From: a virus
IMG/VR virus record: IMGVR_UViG_3300046460_000405
Coordinates: 1 to 49,905 of that record
Reading direction: 5' to 3' (one strand)
Length of the DNA stretch: 49,905 bases
The notes beneath the pieces were generated by a model. The model worked only from the letters and a program-made list of their open reading frames with translations, was not told the origin of the DNA and did no database searches. A program made the position numbers and the translations under genes. Below are positions 1-8,749 of the stretch, one piece after another (within the stretch, counting starts at the first letter, position 1; every line of letters begins with the position of its first letter).

Positions 1-915
1 TCATGACTGGTTCTCTCCAAAAATCCGATCAGCCAGAGGCTTGGGCATGTCCGGAATTTCTTCATTACGCAGCAGCGTCTTGAAGTAGTCATCCGCAAGC
101 AGTTTGCGCATTGCCGTGACGATAATCAGCAGACGCTGTTCGTTGATGTCCGACTTTTTGATCATCATCTTTTGGCGACGAACCTCTGCCTGATAAGCGT
201 GTAAAAGTTTTTGAGGTGTCGGCTTTTCGGTACGTGGCGCCTGCTGGCCATAGCGCTTGCCAAAGGTTTTCCGTTTATCGACTAGGCGACGCACCCTCAT
301 TAACTGCTCGCCTTTGAGTATTCCAGTTTCGTAGGCTTCCACCATGGCCTGCTGCAGATCAACGTCCGTCGAACGAGCGATTTCCATTGCCAATTTTACT
401 GACAGCCAGCCTTTCTCGACCGCTGCGATCAGGCGTTCTTCTCCTTGACGCAATAGCACAAGAATTCCGTGTACATAGCCTGAGTCCAAGCAGGTTTTGT
501 CAGCTATCTGCTGGCAGGTATATCCACGATCCGAAAGAAGTTGGATTGACGTCAAAAGCTCACGGTTAGAATGTTTTCGGCGTGCCAGGTTTTCAACCAG
601 GCCGATCAGGTATCGATCCGCTTCGCTTGCACTGACCACGATGCAGGGGATCTTCTTCTCCCCCAAGGCTTGAAGTGCTTCGAAGCGACCCTGGCCACAA
701 ACGATTTCATAGGACTCAGTTCCGCTTGTCGTGGGTGCGACGGTAATGGGCCGTTTAAGACCTAATGCCGATATGTTCTCTACAAGCCTTGCGAACACTT
801 GCCTGTTACGGGCTCGTGGATTGAGCACCCGAATATCTTCAATTGGAATGAGCTGAACTGTCGTCTCTTCCGCGATGTGCATCAAAGCTCTTCGGTGCGT
901 TTGAATCGCTGTCAT
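1..915 (-). CDS. ParB/RepB-like partition protein
   Basis: A 304-residue protein of the ParB/RepB/Spo0J family. The N-terminal ParB nuclease-like domain (about residues 18-115) carries the GQGRFEAL form of the GERR box and the VENLARR form of the ENLxR box. A helix-turn-helix follows around residues 125-155 (QQIADKTCLDSGYV), and the C-terminal third resembles the plasmid-type RepB partition domain. Its ATG overlaps the stop of the recombinase gene upstream as ATGA, so the two are probably translationally coupled. No ParA is visible, so a role in site recognition for the recombinase or in element maintenance is as likely as true partition. The function is inferred; the family assignment is firm. 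Confidence 0.85.
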   Translation of the reverse strand: MTAIQTHRRALMHIAEETTVQLIPIEDIRVLNPRARNRQVFARLVENISALGLKRPITVAPTTSGTESYEIVCGQGRFEALQALGEKKIPCIVVSASEADRYLIGLVENLARRKHSNRELLTSIQLLSDRGYTCQQIADKTCLDSGYVHGILVLLRQGEERLIAAVEKGWLSVKLAMEIARSTDVDLQQAMVEAYETGILKGEQLMRVRRLVDKRKTFGKRYGQQAPRTEKPTPQKLLHAYQAEVRRQKMMIKKSDINEQRLLIIVTAMRKLLADDYFKTLLRNEEIPDMPKPLADRIFGENQS

Positions 916-2474
916 GCCACCCTCCTGTAATCGCTCCGGCGCGATAGCTCTGACAGGATGTCCAGAGTTTCAAACCGATAGATTTCGAGGCTGGCCTGAT
1001 TGCTTTCGGCAAGGCGAAGGCGAGGGGTTTCAATGTCTATGGCGGGCAGAACGTAGTAATCCAGGGCTGCTTCTTCTTGCTCTTTCATGCGCACAGCAAC
1101 GGTGATGTCGGGGCGTAAGCCGAAATCAAAGCGGATGTTCCATCGCCTGGTGCCCGTTGGAGATACCTGGCATCGGCTGAGTACGAGAGAGATTGTTACT
1201 TCCTCGTTGACCAGCATTAGATCCGTGCGAGGGTCGACAGACACCTTTCCACCGACTTCCTCTATTTTTGACGTGGTTTGCTGAAGGAGTACCGGATGCA
1301 TCTGCCGAAGCCGCTTGTTCGCTTCTATGTATTGATAGTCACGTGCAGGGGTATACCCAATCAGGGAGTAACAGCGGAGCAGGCTACCGAATCTGTACTG
1401 GTAGGCGCTGCTGGAGGGGCAACCTTCAGCCTCATCAATCACCAGGCCCGATAGATACCCGCTGCGTTGGTATATGGCCTTGAGTACTTGCAGCATTTCG
1501 TCGTCGGGCATTCGATACGAGCGCGTTTCAATGATCGATTGAGCGGCCTTGAACAGAATCGAGTTCACAATGGGGCGGAAGGAACCGTCCGCACGAATCC
1601 ACACTTCTGGCGGGTTCTCTACACGCGTCTGTTTTAGCTTGAAGGAGCGATGATTCCAGACGTTGTTGCCAACATATTTTTCGTTGATCAACACCTGGTG
1701 CACTGTGCCTCGAGACCACGATCTAGCGCGGTCGTTGAGGACTCCCCGGGCATTCAGCCAGTCGGCAATCTCGCGTTCACTTCTGCCTTCCTCCACGAAC
1801 AACCGGTAGATATGCTGCACCATTTCAATTTCGCCAGGTGGCCCGGGGACAAGGATCACACGGTCTGTCTGGATGCTTTTGTGTTCGCCGAAACTGAGTT
1901 CATTTTTGGGTGAGCCGTAACTGTCTACCAGCTGCCGCCGAAGCCCAAATCCTGCTGGGCCACCTTGGCGATATCCCAGCTCGATAAGCCGAGATTGCCC
2001 CGCGAAGACTTTCACTGACAACTCGCGACTGTATTCACCGGCCATCATCCGCTTCACGCTCTTGACGATGTTGGAGACAGGCGATCCGTCGTTGGTGAAT
2101 TGCTCTGCGCAGTATTGAACGGAGACCCCAGCTTGGCGGCAGCGAACCTCAAAGCTCGCGCTCACGTCAGGATCCTGAAAGCGCCCCCAGCGACTGACGT
2201 CATAGACCAGAACAGTTGAGTACTCGGCACGACCGTTTTCCACATCGGAGAATAGTTGTTTCAGGGCATCACGACCCTCCAAGCGAAGTCCGCTTTTACC
2301 CGCGTCGGTATAAACCTTATTGATCTCAAGATCGTGGGTAACTGCGTACAGGCGAATAGTGTCGAGCTGGTTCTCAGTCGAGTATTGCTGATGCTCAGTG
2401 GACATCCGGACGTACGCCGCTGCCAAGGCTGTGCTCGGATCATTGAGGTTTCCCAAACCAATGAGATTTTGCAT
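912..2474 (-). CDS. Large serine recombinase
   Basis: A large serine recombinase of 520 residues. The resolvase catalytic domain starts with YVRMSTE, where Ser25 is the expected nucleophile, and contains VSRWGR. It is followed by a 'Recombinase' DNA-binding domain (ERSEREIADWLNARGV, INEKYVGNNVWN). No cysteine-rich zinc ribbon is obvious in the C-terminal part, which is unusual for large integrases. The open frame extends upstream to 2771, but I chose the ATG at 2474 because GAGGA lies 8 bases before it and the extension runs antisense to the divergent gene. It is coupled to the ParB-like gene downstream. It probably mobilises or inverts a DNA segment; no att sites were identified. Confidence 0.88.
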   Translation of the reverse strand: MQNLIGLGNLNDPSTALAAAYVRMSTEHQQYSTENQLDTIRLYAVTHDLEINKVYTDAGKSGLRLEGRDALKQLFSDVENGRAEYSTVLVYDVSRWGRFQDPDVSASFEVRCRQAGVSVQYCAEQFTNDGSPVSNIVKSVKRMMAGEYSRELSVKVFAGQSRLIELGYRQGGPAGFGLRRQLVDSYGSPKNELSFGEHKSIQTDRVILVPGPPGEIEMVQHIYRLFVEEGRSEREIADWLNARGVLNDRARSWSRGTVHQVLINEKYVGNNVWNHRSFKLKQTRVENPPEVWIRADGSFRPIVNSILFKAAQSIIETRSYRMPDDEMLQVLKAIYQRSGYLSGLVIDEAEGCPSSSAYQYRFGSLLRCYSLIGYTPARDYQYIEANKRLRQMHPVLLQQTTSKIEEVGGKVSVDPRTDLMLVNEEVTISLVLSRCQVSPTGTRRWNIRFDFGLRPDITVAVRMKEQEEAALDYYVLPAIDIETPRLRLAESNQASLEIYRFETLDILSELSRRSDYRRVA

Positions 2475-2585
2475 CGACAACATCCTCAACATTTTCACGG
2501 TCACCAAGGCGTCGTCAGGGCCGTATTCGGTCACCGCGCTTTTTCGATATAGCACTAAAGAAGGTAGAAGATCGGGGAGAGAAAA

Positions 2586-2948
2586 ATGTTCACGAAAACG
2601 GGCAATTCTTTTCTGGTTCAAAAACAGTACGCCGCTGGTATTGCCAGAGCGCTGAAAATGGAGCTCGGAGAAACACACCAGGCCACCAAAACGCTGATGC
2701 GGTGGACGAACGCGAATGAGAGGACAGTGAAGAACTGGATGGCAGGCAGCAGCGGCCCGCGAGGTGAACATCTAGTGGCGTTGGTCAAGCACTCAGACTT
2801 GGCCCTGGCTGCGTTTCTGGGTATGGCTGAAAGGCCGCATGCATTGACAGCATCAGAGCTCCCAGTGTTAAGACAGAAGCTTCAGATCGTAATTGAGGGA
2901 ATCGATTCCTACCTCTGTGATGGGACACGAGAAAACCCCAGTAGCTGA
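2586..2948 (+). CDS. Small helix-turn-helix regulator
   Basis: A 120-residue protein divergent from the recombinase. GGGGAGAG lies a few bases before the ATG. Residues 15-60 contain a helix-turn-helix-like stretch (HQATKTLMRWTNANERTVKNWMAG) close to that of plasmid and phage regulators; the tail is helical. The 111-bp gap to the recombinase start should hold both promoters, so this may regulate the recombinase-ParB pair. Regulation is inferred from position only. The competing minus-strand frame in this stretch is the discarded N-terminal extension of the recombinase. Confidence 0.7.
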   Translation: MFTKTGNSFLVQKQYAAGIARALKMELGETHQATKTLMRWTNANERTVKNWMAGSSGPRGEHLVALVKHSDLALAAFLGMAERPHALTASELPVLRQKLQIVIEGIDSYLCDGTRENPSS

Positions 2949-3377
2949 CGAAATGAGCGGAGGGAGCAAGTTCTACCTCGAGATTCTTCCTTGAGATTTC
3001 GCGGCGGCTTCGGTGGTAATACGCGTTGTATGCACTAATTGCGTGGGATGTTCTGTGTTCAATAAGAAGCAAACCGAGTCTGCCTTTGCTCTGACCTCGA
3101 ACATTCGATGCGTGCTCGCTGAACCTTCCTCCACAGATTAACTACCTGTAGCGCTTGCTGGGATAGTCAAGTGTGGGGGGCTAGTCACTTTGAGCAGGCC
3201 GCTGCATCGGGGGCACTGCCTGCTTTCCGCCGAGATCGCCCTGCAACGACTGGCAGCTAATGGCCGTTCTCTGCCGATCGTGGTTACAAAGCGTGCTGGG
3301 CAGGTCGAATGCAAATAGGCAGGTCTCGGCCTAGGGGCAGGGGCGATCGCCCACCCTGCACAACCGCGGGCCAGAGG
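2949..3377. other. Gap between two elements, no gene seen
   Basis: About 430 bases without a convincing gene on either strand: short frames have no ribosome binding site and no recognisable motif. The interval separates the recombinase module from the replication module, so an element boundary may lie here. I saw no copy of the tRNA-Ser 3' end that would mark a left attachment site. Confidence 0.4.
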
Positions 3378-3572
3378 TCATAACAGATCGTTGGGGTCGG
3401 CCGGGTAGAACCGGGAGGTATCGACTGGCTTGCCGGCCGCGACGGCCTCCTGAAGCGCCTGGACCCAGTCAGCGAGATCACAAGCGTAGGGCGGACCATC
3501 ACAAAAGCCGAACATCTCGCGGTGGGCGTCCATGGCTGCGTTAAAAGCTCGGTAGGCTTCGTCGTGGGTCAT
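3378..3572 (-). CDS. Hypothetical small protein
   Basis: A 64-residue acidic protein beginning MTHDEAYRAFNAAMDA, with a good ribosome binding site (GAGGAAA, 7 bases before the ATG). I do not recognise the family. It is the last gene on the minus strand of the satellite-like replication module, separated from repA by about 420 bases that contain a strong hairpin, so it may have its own promoter. Confidence 0.55.
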   Translation of the reverse strand: MTHDEAYRAFNAAMDAHREMFGFCDGPPYACDLADWVQALQEAVAAGKPVDTSRFYPADPNDLL

Positions 3573-3990
3573 GCTGTTTTCCTCGTTAGTTGTGGCGGCG
3601 ATCGGGCCTGACCGCGCGGGTGGCTTCGGTGCTTCGGCCCGGCGGCGGGGTGGGTTTAATTATCCGGCGCGGCTTTCTTTGTAACCGGGGGATTTTGGTT
3701 GGATTTTCCTCCCCAATTTCAACCTCAATTTCCACGCCGCCGCCTATAGGGAAAACCCCGGCGGCGTGGCTTCGCCGCCCGGGGTTGACCCCATACCCTT
3801 TGGTTACGCCGAGCACCTTCGGCGCGGTCCGGCGCAATTCGGCGCAGACGGCGTAGAGGGTTTTTTCGGCCGGGAAACACAAATTCTGACTGAAATACCC
3901 TCGGTTCGGTCGAGTTTTCAGCCGGAGTCGCCTGCGACGCCGCAGTCAGCGCCGCGGGTTTGGGGTTAATACCACCCGGGATTTTGGTCA
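3573..3990. other. Intergenic region after the repA-like gene
   Basis: About 420 bases, GC-rich with an AT-richer centre. Both strands have open frames near 90 codons, but none has a ribosome binding site or recognisable content; they look like by-products of GC-rich repeats. The strongest element is the hairpin at 3756-3784, listed separately. Confidence 0.4.
3756..3784 (-). terminator. Hairpin terminator after the repA-like gene
   Basis: A GC-rich imperfect inverted repeat: CCCCGGCGGCG and CGCCGCCCGGGG around a short loop. On the minus strand it is followed by TTTT after the GGGG arm, which fits a rho-independent terminator for the leftward replication operon. Confidence 0.5.
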
Positions 3991-5142
3991 TCAAAAACGC
4001 GGCTTCGAAGGCCGGTAATGCGCCACCACCCCGTCTGCTTTGGCTACCTTCTCTATCCGCCCCTCGACCTTAAGCAACATCTTCGCATCCCGGATATTGG
4101 TTCGTTTCATGCCGAGAACCAAAGCGCATTCATCAAGCTCATTATCACTGTAGCGCCGCCCGGCTTCGTACTCGCCACGGATGAAGTCCAGCAGCTTTTC
4201 GGCATAAGCGTTGCTTCGCTCTTCGTCGTCCTGCTTTACCGGCTGCACATGGGTGAACAGATACCCCCGGCGACGGATGTAGATAGGTTCCTGCGGCCCG
4301 ACGTAGCTCAGCTTGGGTAGCGACATGACCAACCCCGTGTCGATCCCCACCAGCGGCTCCCCGGTCGCCTTGTGCCACTCCGCGGCATTCAGCGGCCTTA
4401 TCACCACGACCATCCGGCAGCCGTCGGACAACGCACTGCCGCCACGCCCGGCGTACTGATCCATTGCACCATCTCTCGCATTCACCTTGCCGGTGTGATG
4501 GATGCCCTCGATGCAGCAATCCAAGCTGTTGCGCAGGATGCGGAACGCCTCAATGATTCCCTGCTCGGCATCATTTACCCGGCTCTCGCCAACACCGAAG
4601 GAAACCAGCGGATCAAAAATCACCCAGTCCGGCTTCCAGTCGCGGATGATGTCGAGGAGGTTAACGAGGTTGGTCCGGTGCGGTTCCACAACATCGTCCG
4701 TCACAGTCGACAGCCGGAACTTATCCCCGGATAAGTCCAAGATCCTCACATTACGCAGAACCTGCAACCGCTCATCCCACGAAAGCTCCATCGCCGCCAT
4801 CAGCTCTCGCACCCTCGCCACTAGCAGCTCGCGTGAGTCTTCCTTCGTGACGAGGATCGTCTTGACGGGGTGCTCAGGATGCAGGCCCCATATGTCACGC
4901 CCCAGCGCCAACTTGACAGCCTCGGACAGCGCGAGCGTAGTCTTACCTATACCCCCGGGCGCAATCCGGGTGCGCACGTCCGCATACAGCAACCCCGGTA
5001 CGATTGTCCGTGGAGTTAGTCTTGCGGCAGCCAGTTCTTCGGGCGTGATCGGCGTGAATCCGAAGGCAGCGGCGCGTTCGGCCGCGAGCTCTTCAATTAC
5101 CTCCTCGCGGTCGGCGTTGAACAGGTCGTCTAGGCTCCCCAT
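3991..5142 (-). CDS. RepA-like AAA ATPase (replicative helicase type)
   Basis: A 383-residue RecA-fold ATPase of the RepA/AAA_25 type found in plasmids, satellites and integrative elements. Walker A is APGGIGKTTL, Walker B is WVIFDPLVSFG, and the IHHTGK sensor motif is typical of this family. The C-terminal 80 residues look like a winged helix. The family acts as hexameric replicative helicase or helicase-like initiator. I chose the ATG at 5142 because GGGAGAG precedes it; an in-frame ATG at 5157 is possible. It overlaps the end of the primase gene, so the two are translated together. Confidence 0.82.
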   Translation of the reverse strand: MGSLDDLFNADREEVIEELAAERAAAFGFTPITPEELAAARLTPRTIVPGLLYADVRTRIAPGGIGKTTLALSEAVKLALGRDIWGLHPEHPVKTILVTKEDSRELLVARVRELMAAMELSWDERLQVLRNVRILDLSGDKFRLSTVTDDVVEPHRTNLVNLLDIIRDWKPDWVIFDPLVSFGVGESRVNDAEQGIIEAFRILRNSLDCCIEGIHHTGKVNARDGAMDQYAGRGGSALSDGCRMVVVIRPLNAAEWHKATGEPLVGIDTGLVMSLPKLSYVGPQEPIYIRRRGYLFTHVQPVKQDDEERSNAYAEKLLDFIRGEYEAGRRYSDNELDECALVLGMKRTNIRDAKMLLKVEGRIEKVAKADGVVAHYRPSKPRF

Positions 5143-6122
5143 TGGAAACTCTCCCATGTTGACGCAGCTGCATTGATCTCTTGCAGATACTCCGCAACGT
5201 CCTCAGCCACTAGGTCATCAACATCCCGCCAGTGCTTATCCGCACAATGGCCGTGGTGGCACTTGAAGCCGCCAAACCAGTCGTTGCCGCCATCCTCGAG
5301 CCGTCCGGGGCTGGGCTCGAAAATGCTGGCGCCGTTGTTCTGCCGGCCGGTGTGCTCCTCGATCCATGGGCACACAACATCCGTCCTCCCCTTGCGGTTG
5401 GGAGCTGTCGACTTGAGTTGCAGCCGCGCCTTTACTTCGTTGAAGCGCCGTACGCGCGCCCGCAGTTCTTCCTCAGTTGGCTCTTGGCGGTGCCGTTTCA
5501 TCTTCGGGGTGATGTTAAGCCCCCACGCGCGCGCCAGCAGCTCGGGTGTATATAGAAGGCCCGGGCGAAAGGTCACGAGACGCACCGGCCATCTGTTGGG
5601 GCCGCAGGAGGGCTTGCCGTTGGTCGACTCCGGCACTCGGCCTACGCGGGTCACTCCCTTCATGCCCGGGTCCACGCCTCCAGCGAACTTCACAACGAAC
5701 GCTTCAACTAGCGCATCCATCAGCCCTTTGCCGCGGCAAAGCTTCTCGAAGACGTACCACAACTGGAAGTTCCCAGCGGAAGTCTCTATCGCCGCGGTGG
5801 GTGGAAGGCGGAGTTTCTGGAAATCGATCTTGGTGCCTACGTCGTCGACCATGAGGGCAACGGTGCCGGCGTAGAGCTCCATTTGGCGCGCGATGCGCCC
5901 GGTTTCCGGATCGGGCCGAAAGGCGGCGACGGTGATGTAGCGGTTCCACTCGGGCGAGCCCTTTACGAGCCAGCGCCCGTTGTAGGAGCGCACCTGGGAC
6001 GCCGCCCAGCTGCGCGGCGGTTGCTTCGTCGGATCGCCAACGAAGCCGGAGGAGGTCAAGAACTCCCCCGGCTTCAGCCGAGACGTCAGAAGTGCAACGA
6101 ACTTCTGGAGGTCACCAGTCAT
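5130..6122 (-). CDS. RepB-like primase (primase-polymerase type)
   Basis: A 330-residue protein resembling element-encoded primases of the RepB/PrimPol type. The motif VALMVDDVGTK around residues 85-97 fits a metal-binding acidic pair. Near the C-terminus, FKCHHGHCADKHWRDV is the Cys-His-Cys zinc motif often seen in these proteins. It lies between a 178-residue unknown protein (11-base overlap) and the RepA-like ATPase (13-base overlap with the chosen start), giving a compact primase plus helicase unit. The exact family was not checked by search. Confidence 0.72.
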   Translation of the reverse strand: MTGDLQKFVALLTSRLKPGEFLTSSGFVGDPTKQPPRSWAASQVRSYNGRWLVKGSPEWNRYITVAAFRPDPETGRIARQMELYAGTVALMVDDVGTKIDFQKLRLPPTAAIETSAGNFQLWYVFEKLCRGKGLMDALVEAFVVKFAGGVDPGMKGVTRVGRVPESTNGKPSCGPNRWPVRLVTFRPGLLYTPELLARAWGLNITPKMKRHRQEPTEEELRARVRRFNEVKARLQLKSTAPNRKGRTDVVCPWIEEHTGRQNNGASIFEPSPGRLEDGGNDWFGGFKCHHGHCADKHWRDVDDLVAEDVAEYLQEINAAASTWESFQWGA

Positions 6123-6648
6123 AGATCACCTCGTCTTCACCGAGGGCGAACCGCGCCCGGATCAACGCATGGGCCGTCTTCTTCTTCGTCTTCTTCTTCA
6201 CAAGGAACACCTGCCGGTCGGGGCCGCTTGTCTCGTACATGTCGTATGCGCGGTACGGTCTGTAGTTCCAGATCGCCGGACACTCATCCATGCTCACCGC
6301 GCCGTGGCGGCCCAGCAGCAGGTCAGCCCGCTCCCGGGCGAGCCGCAGGGGGCTGGGTTTTGGCTTGACCTTCAAGGCCGCTTCCGACACGTGCGGGCCG
6401 AACGTCATGAGCCACAGCGACGGCTTCATTACCGTGTGATGGAACGGCCAAAGCAACGGATCAATGAGTTCATCAATGTCTTTGCCGCGGATGTATGAGT
6501 GTGTGATCAGGTCGACGTAGCGGCGGCAGCCGCGGTCGTAGGCGAAGTCTTGGACGAAACGGCTGAACCGCAGTATCTCTTGACCGTCAGCAATGCGTCG
6601 GCGCACAAGGAAGCCGCGGATCACATCGCTGGGTGGTAGTTTCAACAT
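6112..6648 (-). CDS. Hypothetical protein of the replication module
   Basis: A 178-residue basic protein that I do not recognise. The start at 6648 is supported by AAGGAGG 8 bases upstream; the frame runs on to 6744 but that extension lacks a ribosome binding site. The C-terminal region has a lysine cluster (LVKKKTKKKTAH), perhaps for nucleic acid contact. It overlaps the primase gene, so it is probably part of the replication or copy-control function of the element. Confidence 0.68.
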   Translation of the reverse strand: MLKLPPSDVIRGFLVRRRIADGQEILRFSRFVQDFAYDRGCRRYVDLITHSYIRGKDIDELIDPLLWPFHHTVMKPSLWLMTFGPHVSEAALKVKPKPSPLRLARERADLLLGRHGAVSMDECPAIWNYRPYRAYDMYETSGPDRQVFLVKKKTKKKTAHALIRARFALGEDEVIYDW

Positions 6649-6781
6649 AACCTTTCCTCCTTGCCGCGGGAGGAGGTCACAGGGGTGCATCGACGAACGT
6701 GCTGAAAGAGAGGAAAATTGAACCGCTCGCAAGGCACGCTGCATCCGACGCCGCCCGGTTTCTCCGACCGTGGCGGCGTTT

Positions 6782-7039
6782 TTATTGGCTGGCTTCGGCA
6801 GCTACCTTGCGTGGGCGTCCGGGACGGCGGACGTGTGGGCCGGGGCCGGGCTTGCGCACGGCGTTGGCGCGCTCTTCGCACAGCCGCTGGAGCAGCGCTT
6901 CGATCTCAGCCTTCACCCAACGGCTGGCGCCGCCGATCTTGATAGGTGGCGGGATGATTCCGCGCTTGATATTTTCGTACAGGGCGGTGTTGCGGATTTG
7001 CAGGCGCTCAAGCACCTCGTCGCGTCCGATTAGTTCCAT
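6782..7039 (-). CDS. AlpA-like regulator (HTH_17 family)
   Basis: An 85-residue protein with the winged helix of the AlpA/excisionase family (residues 1-50: IGRDEVLERLQIRNTALYEN, then IPPPIKIGGASRW) and a Pro/Arg/Lys-rich C-terminal tail. Such proteins activate integrase or replication genes of P4-like satellites, or act as excisionases. GGAG lies 9 bases before the ATG at 7039. It is the first gene of the leftward replication module and sits about 200 bases from the tRNA fragment, where a regulator of an integrative element is expected. Confidence 0.8.
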   Translation of the reverse strand: MELIGRDEVLERLQIRNTALYENIKRGIIPPPIKIGGASRWVKAEIEALLQRLCEERANAVRKPGPGPHVRRPGRPRKVAAEASQ

Positions 7040-7190
7040 GGGGCTTGCTCCGAAAGAATGCACCGAGGTGCGGACAGAGCAAGATTGCCTCGAAGTTGGG
7101 GGATCGCGCCGCCCCGTTCTTGGGGCCTGAAAACGGGGCGGCCAAGCGGGAATTATGGAAGGGCCGAAAAAGGGGTCGAGTTAAACGAAA

Positions 7191-7220
7191 AAAGCCGCGA
7201 CCTGTCTAGGTCGCGGCTTT
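7191..7220 (-). terminator. Rho-independent terminator after the tRNA-Ser sequence
   Basis: A perfect 13-bp stem (AAAGCCGCGACCT with its complement) closed by a 4-base loop. On the minus strand it is followed by TTTTTT. It lies 13 bases past the tRNA 3' end and is probably the original chromosomal tRNA terminator. Confidence 0.8.
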
Positions 7221-7232
7221 CGTCTAATAAGA

Positions 7233-7293
7233 TGGCGGAGGCGATGGGATTCGAACTCATGGACCTGTTACAGTCGACGGTTTTCAAGACCGC
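7233..7293 (-). other. 3' part of tRNA-Ser(TGA): prophage attachment site
   Basis: Read on the minus strand, this is the 3' two-thirds of a class II serine tRNA: anticodon stem and loop with TGA (GGTCTTGAAAACC), a long variable arm, the T-arm (GTTCGAATCCC), the acceptor strand CGCCTCC and GCCA. The expected 5' acceptor strand GGAGGCG is absent; upstream there is only a degenerate D-arm-like stretch. Tyrosine-recombinase phages often integrate here and leave such a 3' fragment at one junction. The integrase gene starts 124 bases to the right, so I read this as attL of the prophage, with the full tRNA expected at the far end. Confidence 0.8.
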
Positions 7294-7416
7294 TATTTAA
7301 AGCCGCTCAAACCGTGGCCTGTAGCTGATTTTCGTTACAGTACTTTTGTTTGTCGATGCCGCTCTAGGCCGCATTCTACAAGGGGCAAAATTTGAGTTTT
7401 GTAATGGTTTTTCGGG

Positions 7417-8466
7417 CTATTTTGACGGCTTGGCAATAGCGCCGATGCGTCGATAAACGCGCTCGGTGATGTCGCCCTTGGTGTGACCCAAGAGCAGGCT
7501 CGCATCCCCCACGTCGAGAATTTCCGACGCTGCTTTTGGTCGGATGTCACGGAACTGGAAGCTACCTATTTTTTCAGCCAATAGAGTGTTACCAAGCTCA
7601 TCAGCTTCTTTTTTGGCCTTTTCCCGCGCCTTGTCCCAGCGGTCGCGGAGCATCTTCGCGGTCATCCGTTTACCGCGCGCGCTCACGATCAGGTAGCTGC
7701 AAATGTGTTGAGCATTGCGCTCGGCCATTTTTGCGATCAGCTGCCCTAGGCTGTTTGCCTCCGCACCGGCCCTCATTTGAATACGCAGCTTTTTGTGCGT
7801 TTTGTTCTGCTGCACGCCCAAATAGTCCCCCTCGATGTCATCCTTCCGCATGACCAGGACATCCGCTGGCCGTTGCCCGGTCAGGTAAGCCAGGTCCATC
7901 GCGTCTTTCAGCTCTTGAGATGCCTTCCTGTAAACCGCATTCCAAACCCCATCATTGGCGTAATAGTCGCGCGGTGTTTCCTTGTTTTTGCGCACGCCCT
8001 GGCAGGGATTCTCCTTGGTCGTCAGACCCCACTCCCGAGCGATATTGAACACGTGGGAGAGGGTGGCGATCTCCCTGTTCGCTCGAACCTTGGCCGTCCG
8101 TGCGTCCCGGTAACCGGCAATCGTTGCCGGGGTTATTGAGTCGATAGGGGCGCTGTCGAACAGCGGCCGTAGCTGCTTTATCTCCGCCAGGTTGTCCTTC
8201 TGGGTGCGGGCTGCTTTCTTGGAGACAATATCGCGGATGTACCGGTCGAAGATGCCTTTCATTGTGCGCAGGTCGAGCGGTTTTTCCTTGGCTTCGAGTT
8301 CTGCCCATTTGATCCTGGCCAAGTCCAGGTCTTTGCCCAGCGGAATTGCCTTACCCATCAGGTCCAAATAGTAATAGGCAATCCAGTCCTTTCCGCTTTT
8401 CCGTTTCCGTGTCCACTGATACATCCGGGGCGGCAAATTGCGTGTTTCGGCCTTGCGGGGTCTCAT
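7417..8466 (-). CDS. int: Phage tyrosine integrase
   Basis: A 349-residue tyrosine recombinase. The catalytic domain shows Arg in TGQRPADVL, Lys in NKTHKKLRI, the RDIRPK box, LGHTKG and the Tyr in TERVYRR. The first His of the HxxR box is Arg here, a variation common in this subgroup. It lies directly beside the tRNA-Ser fragment, which supports it as the prophage integrase. Its ATG is one base from the stop of the DUF4224 gene, so the pair is probably co-translated at the end of the leftward early operon. Confidence 0.92.
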   Translation of the reverse strand: MRPRKAETRNLPPRMYQWTRKRKSGKDWIAYYYLDLMGKAIPLGKDLDLARIKWAELEAKEKPLDLRTMKGIFDRYIRDIVSKKAARTQKDNLAEIKQLRPLFDSAPIDSITPATIAGYRDARTAKVRANREIATLSHVFNIAREWGLTTKENPCQGVRKNKETPRDYYANDGVWNAVYRKASQELKDAMDLAYLTGQRPADVLVMRKDDIEGDYLGVQQNKTHKKLRIQMRAGAEANSLGQLIAKMAERNAQHICSYLIVSARGKRMTAKMLRDRWDKAREKAKKEADELGNTLLAEKIGSFQFRDIRPKAASEILDVGDASLLLGHTKGDITERVYRRIGAIAKPSK

Positions 8467-8467
8467 A

Positions 8468-8707
8468 TCAGTTCACTCGCGAGAAGTCAGGCGTCCATGC
8501 CGGCGCCGCTGGTGGATGGGCTGGACTAACGATGTTCGGGGAGGGCATGCCTAGCTTCATGCGGGCGTACATTCGCAAAACGCGCGGGCGATTGCGGCTT
8601 ACCTCAAATACCCATTGGCGATCTATTAGCCATTGTTTTTGCTTCGCTGGAATCTTATAGCTGGTGAGTTCAACGAGCTCTGCGGACGAAAGGATTTCGG
8701 ATTCCAT
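8468..8707 (-). CDS. DUF4224 family protein, possible excisionase
   Basis: A 79-residue protein of the DUF4224 type: LSSAELVELTSYKIPAKQKQ then WLIDRQWVFEVSRNRPRVLR. The family occurs next to phage integrases and resembles small winged-helix regulators. The ATG at 8707 has CGGAG 8 bases upstream. Because it is tightly coupled to int it is the best candidate for the excision factor, but that function is inferred from position. Confidence 0.75.
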   Translation of the reverse strand: MESEILSSAELVELTSYKIPAKQKQWLIDRQWVFEVSRNRPRVLRMYARMKLGMPSPNIVSPAHPPAAPAWTPDFSRVN

Positions 8708-8749
8708 GATGGTGCTCCGTGTTGCGCGTGACGGCATAGGTGTGGACGG

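Noticed and set aside
7233-7320. A complete tRNA-Ser gene
   Set aside because: The 3' part is good, but the 5' acceptor strand GGAGGCG is missing and the D-arm-like stretch is degenerate, so only a fragment is called.
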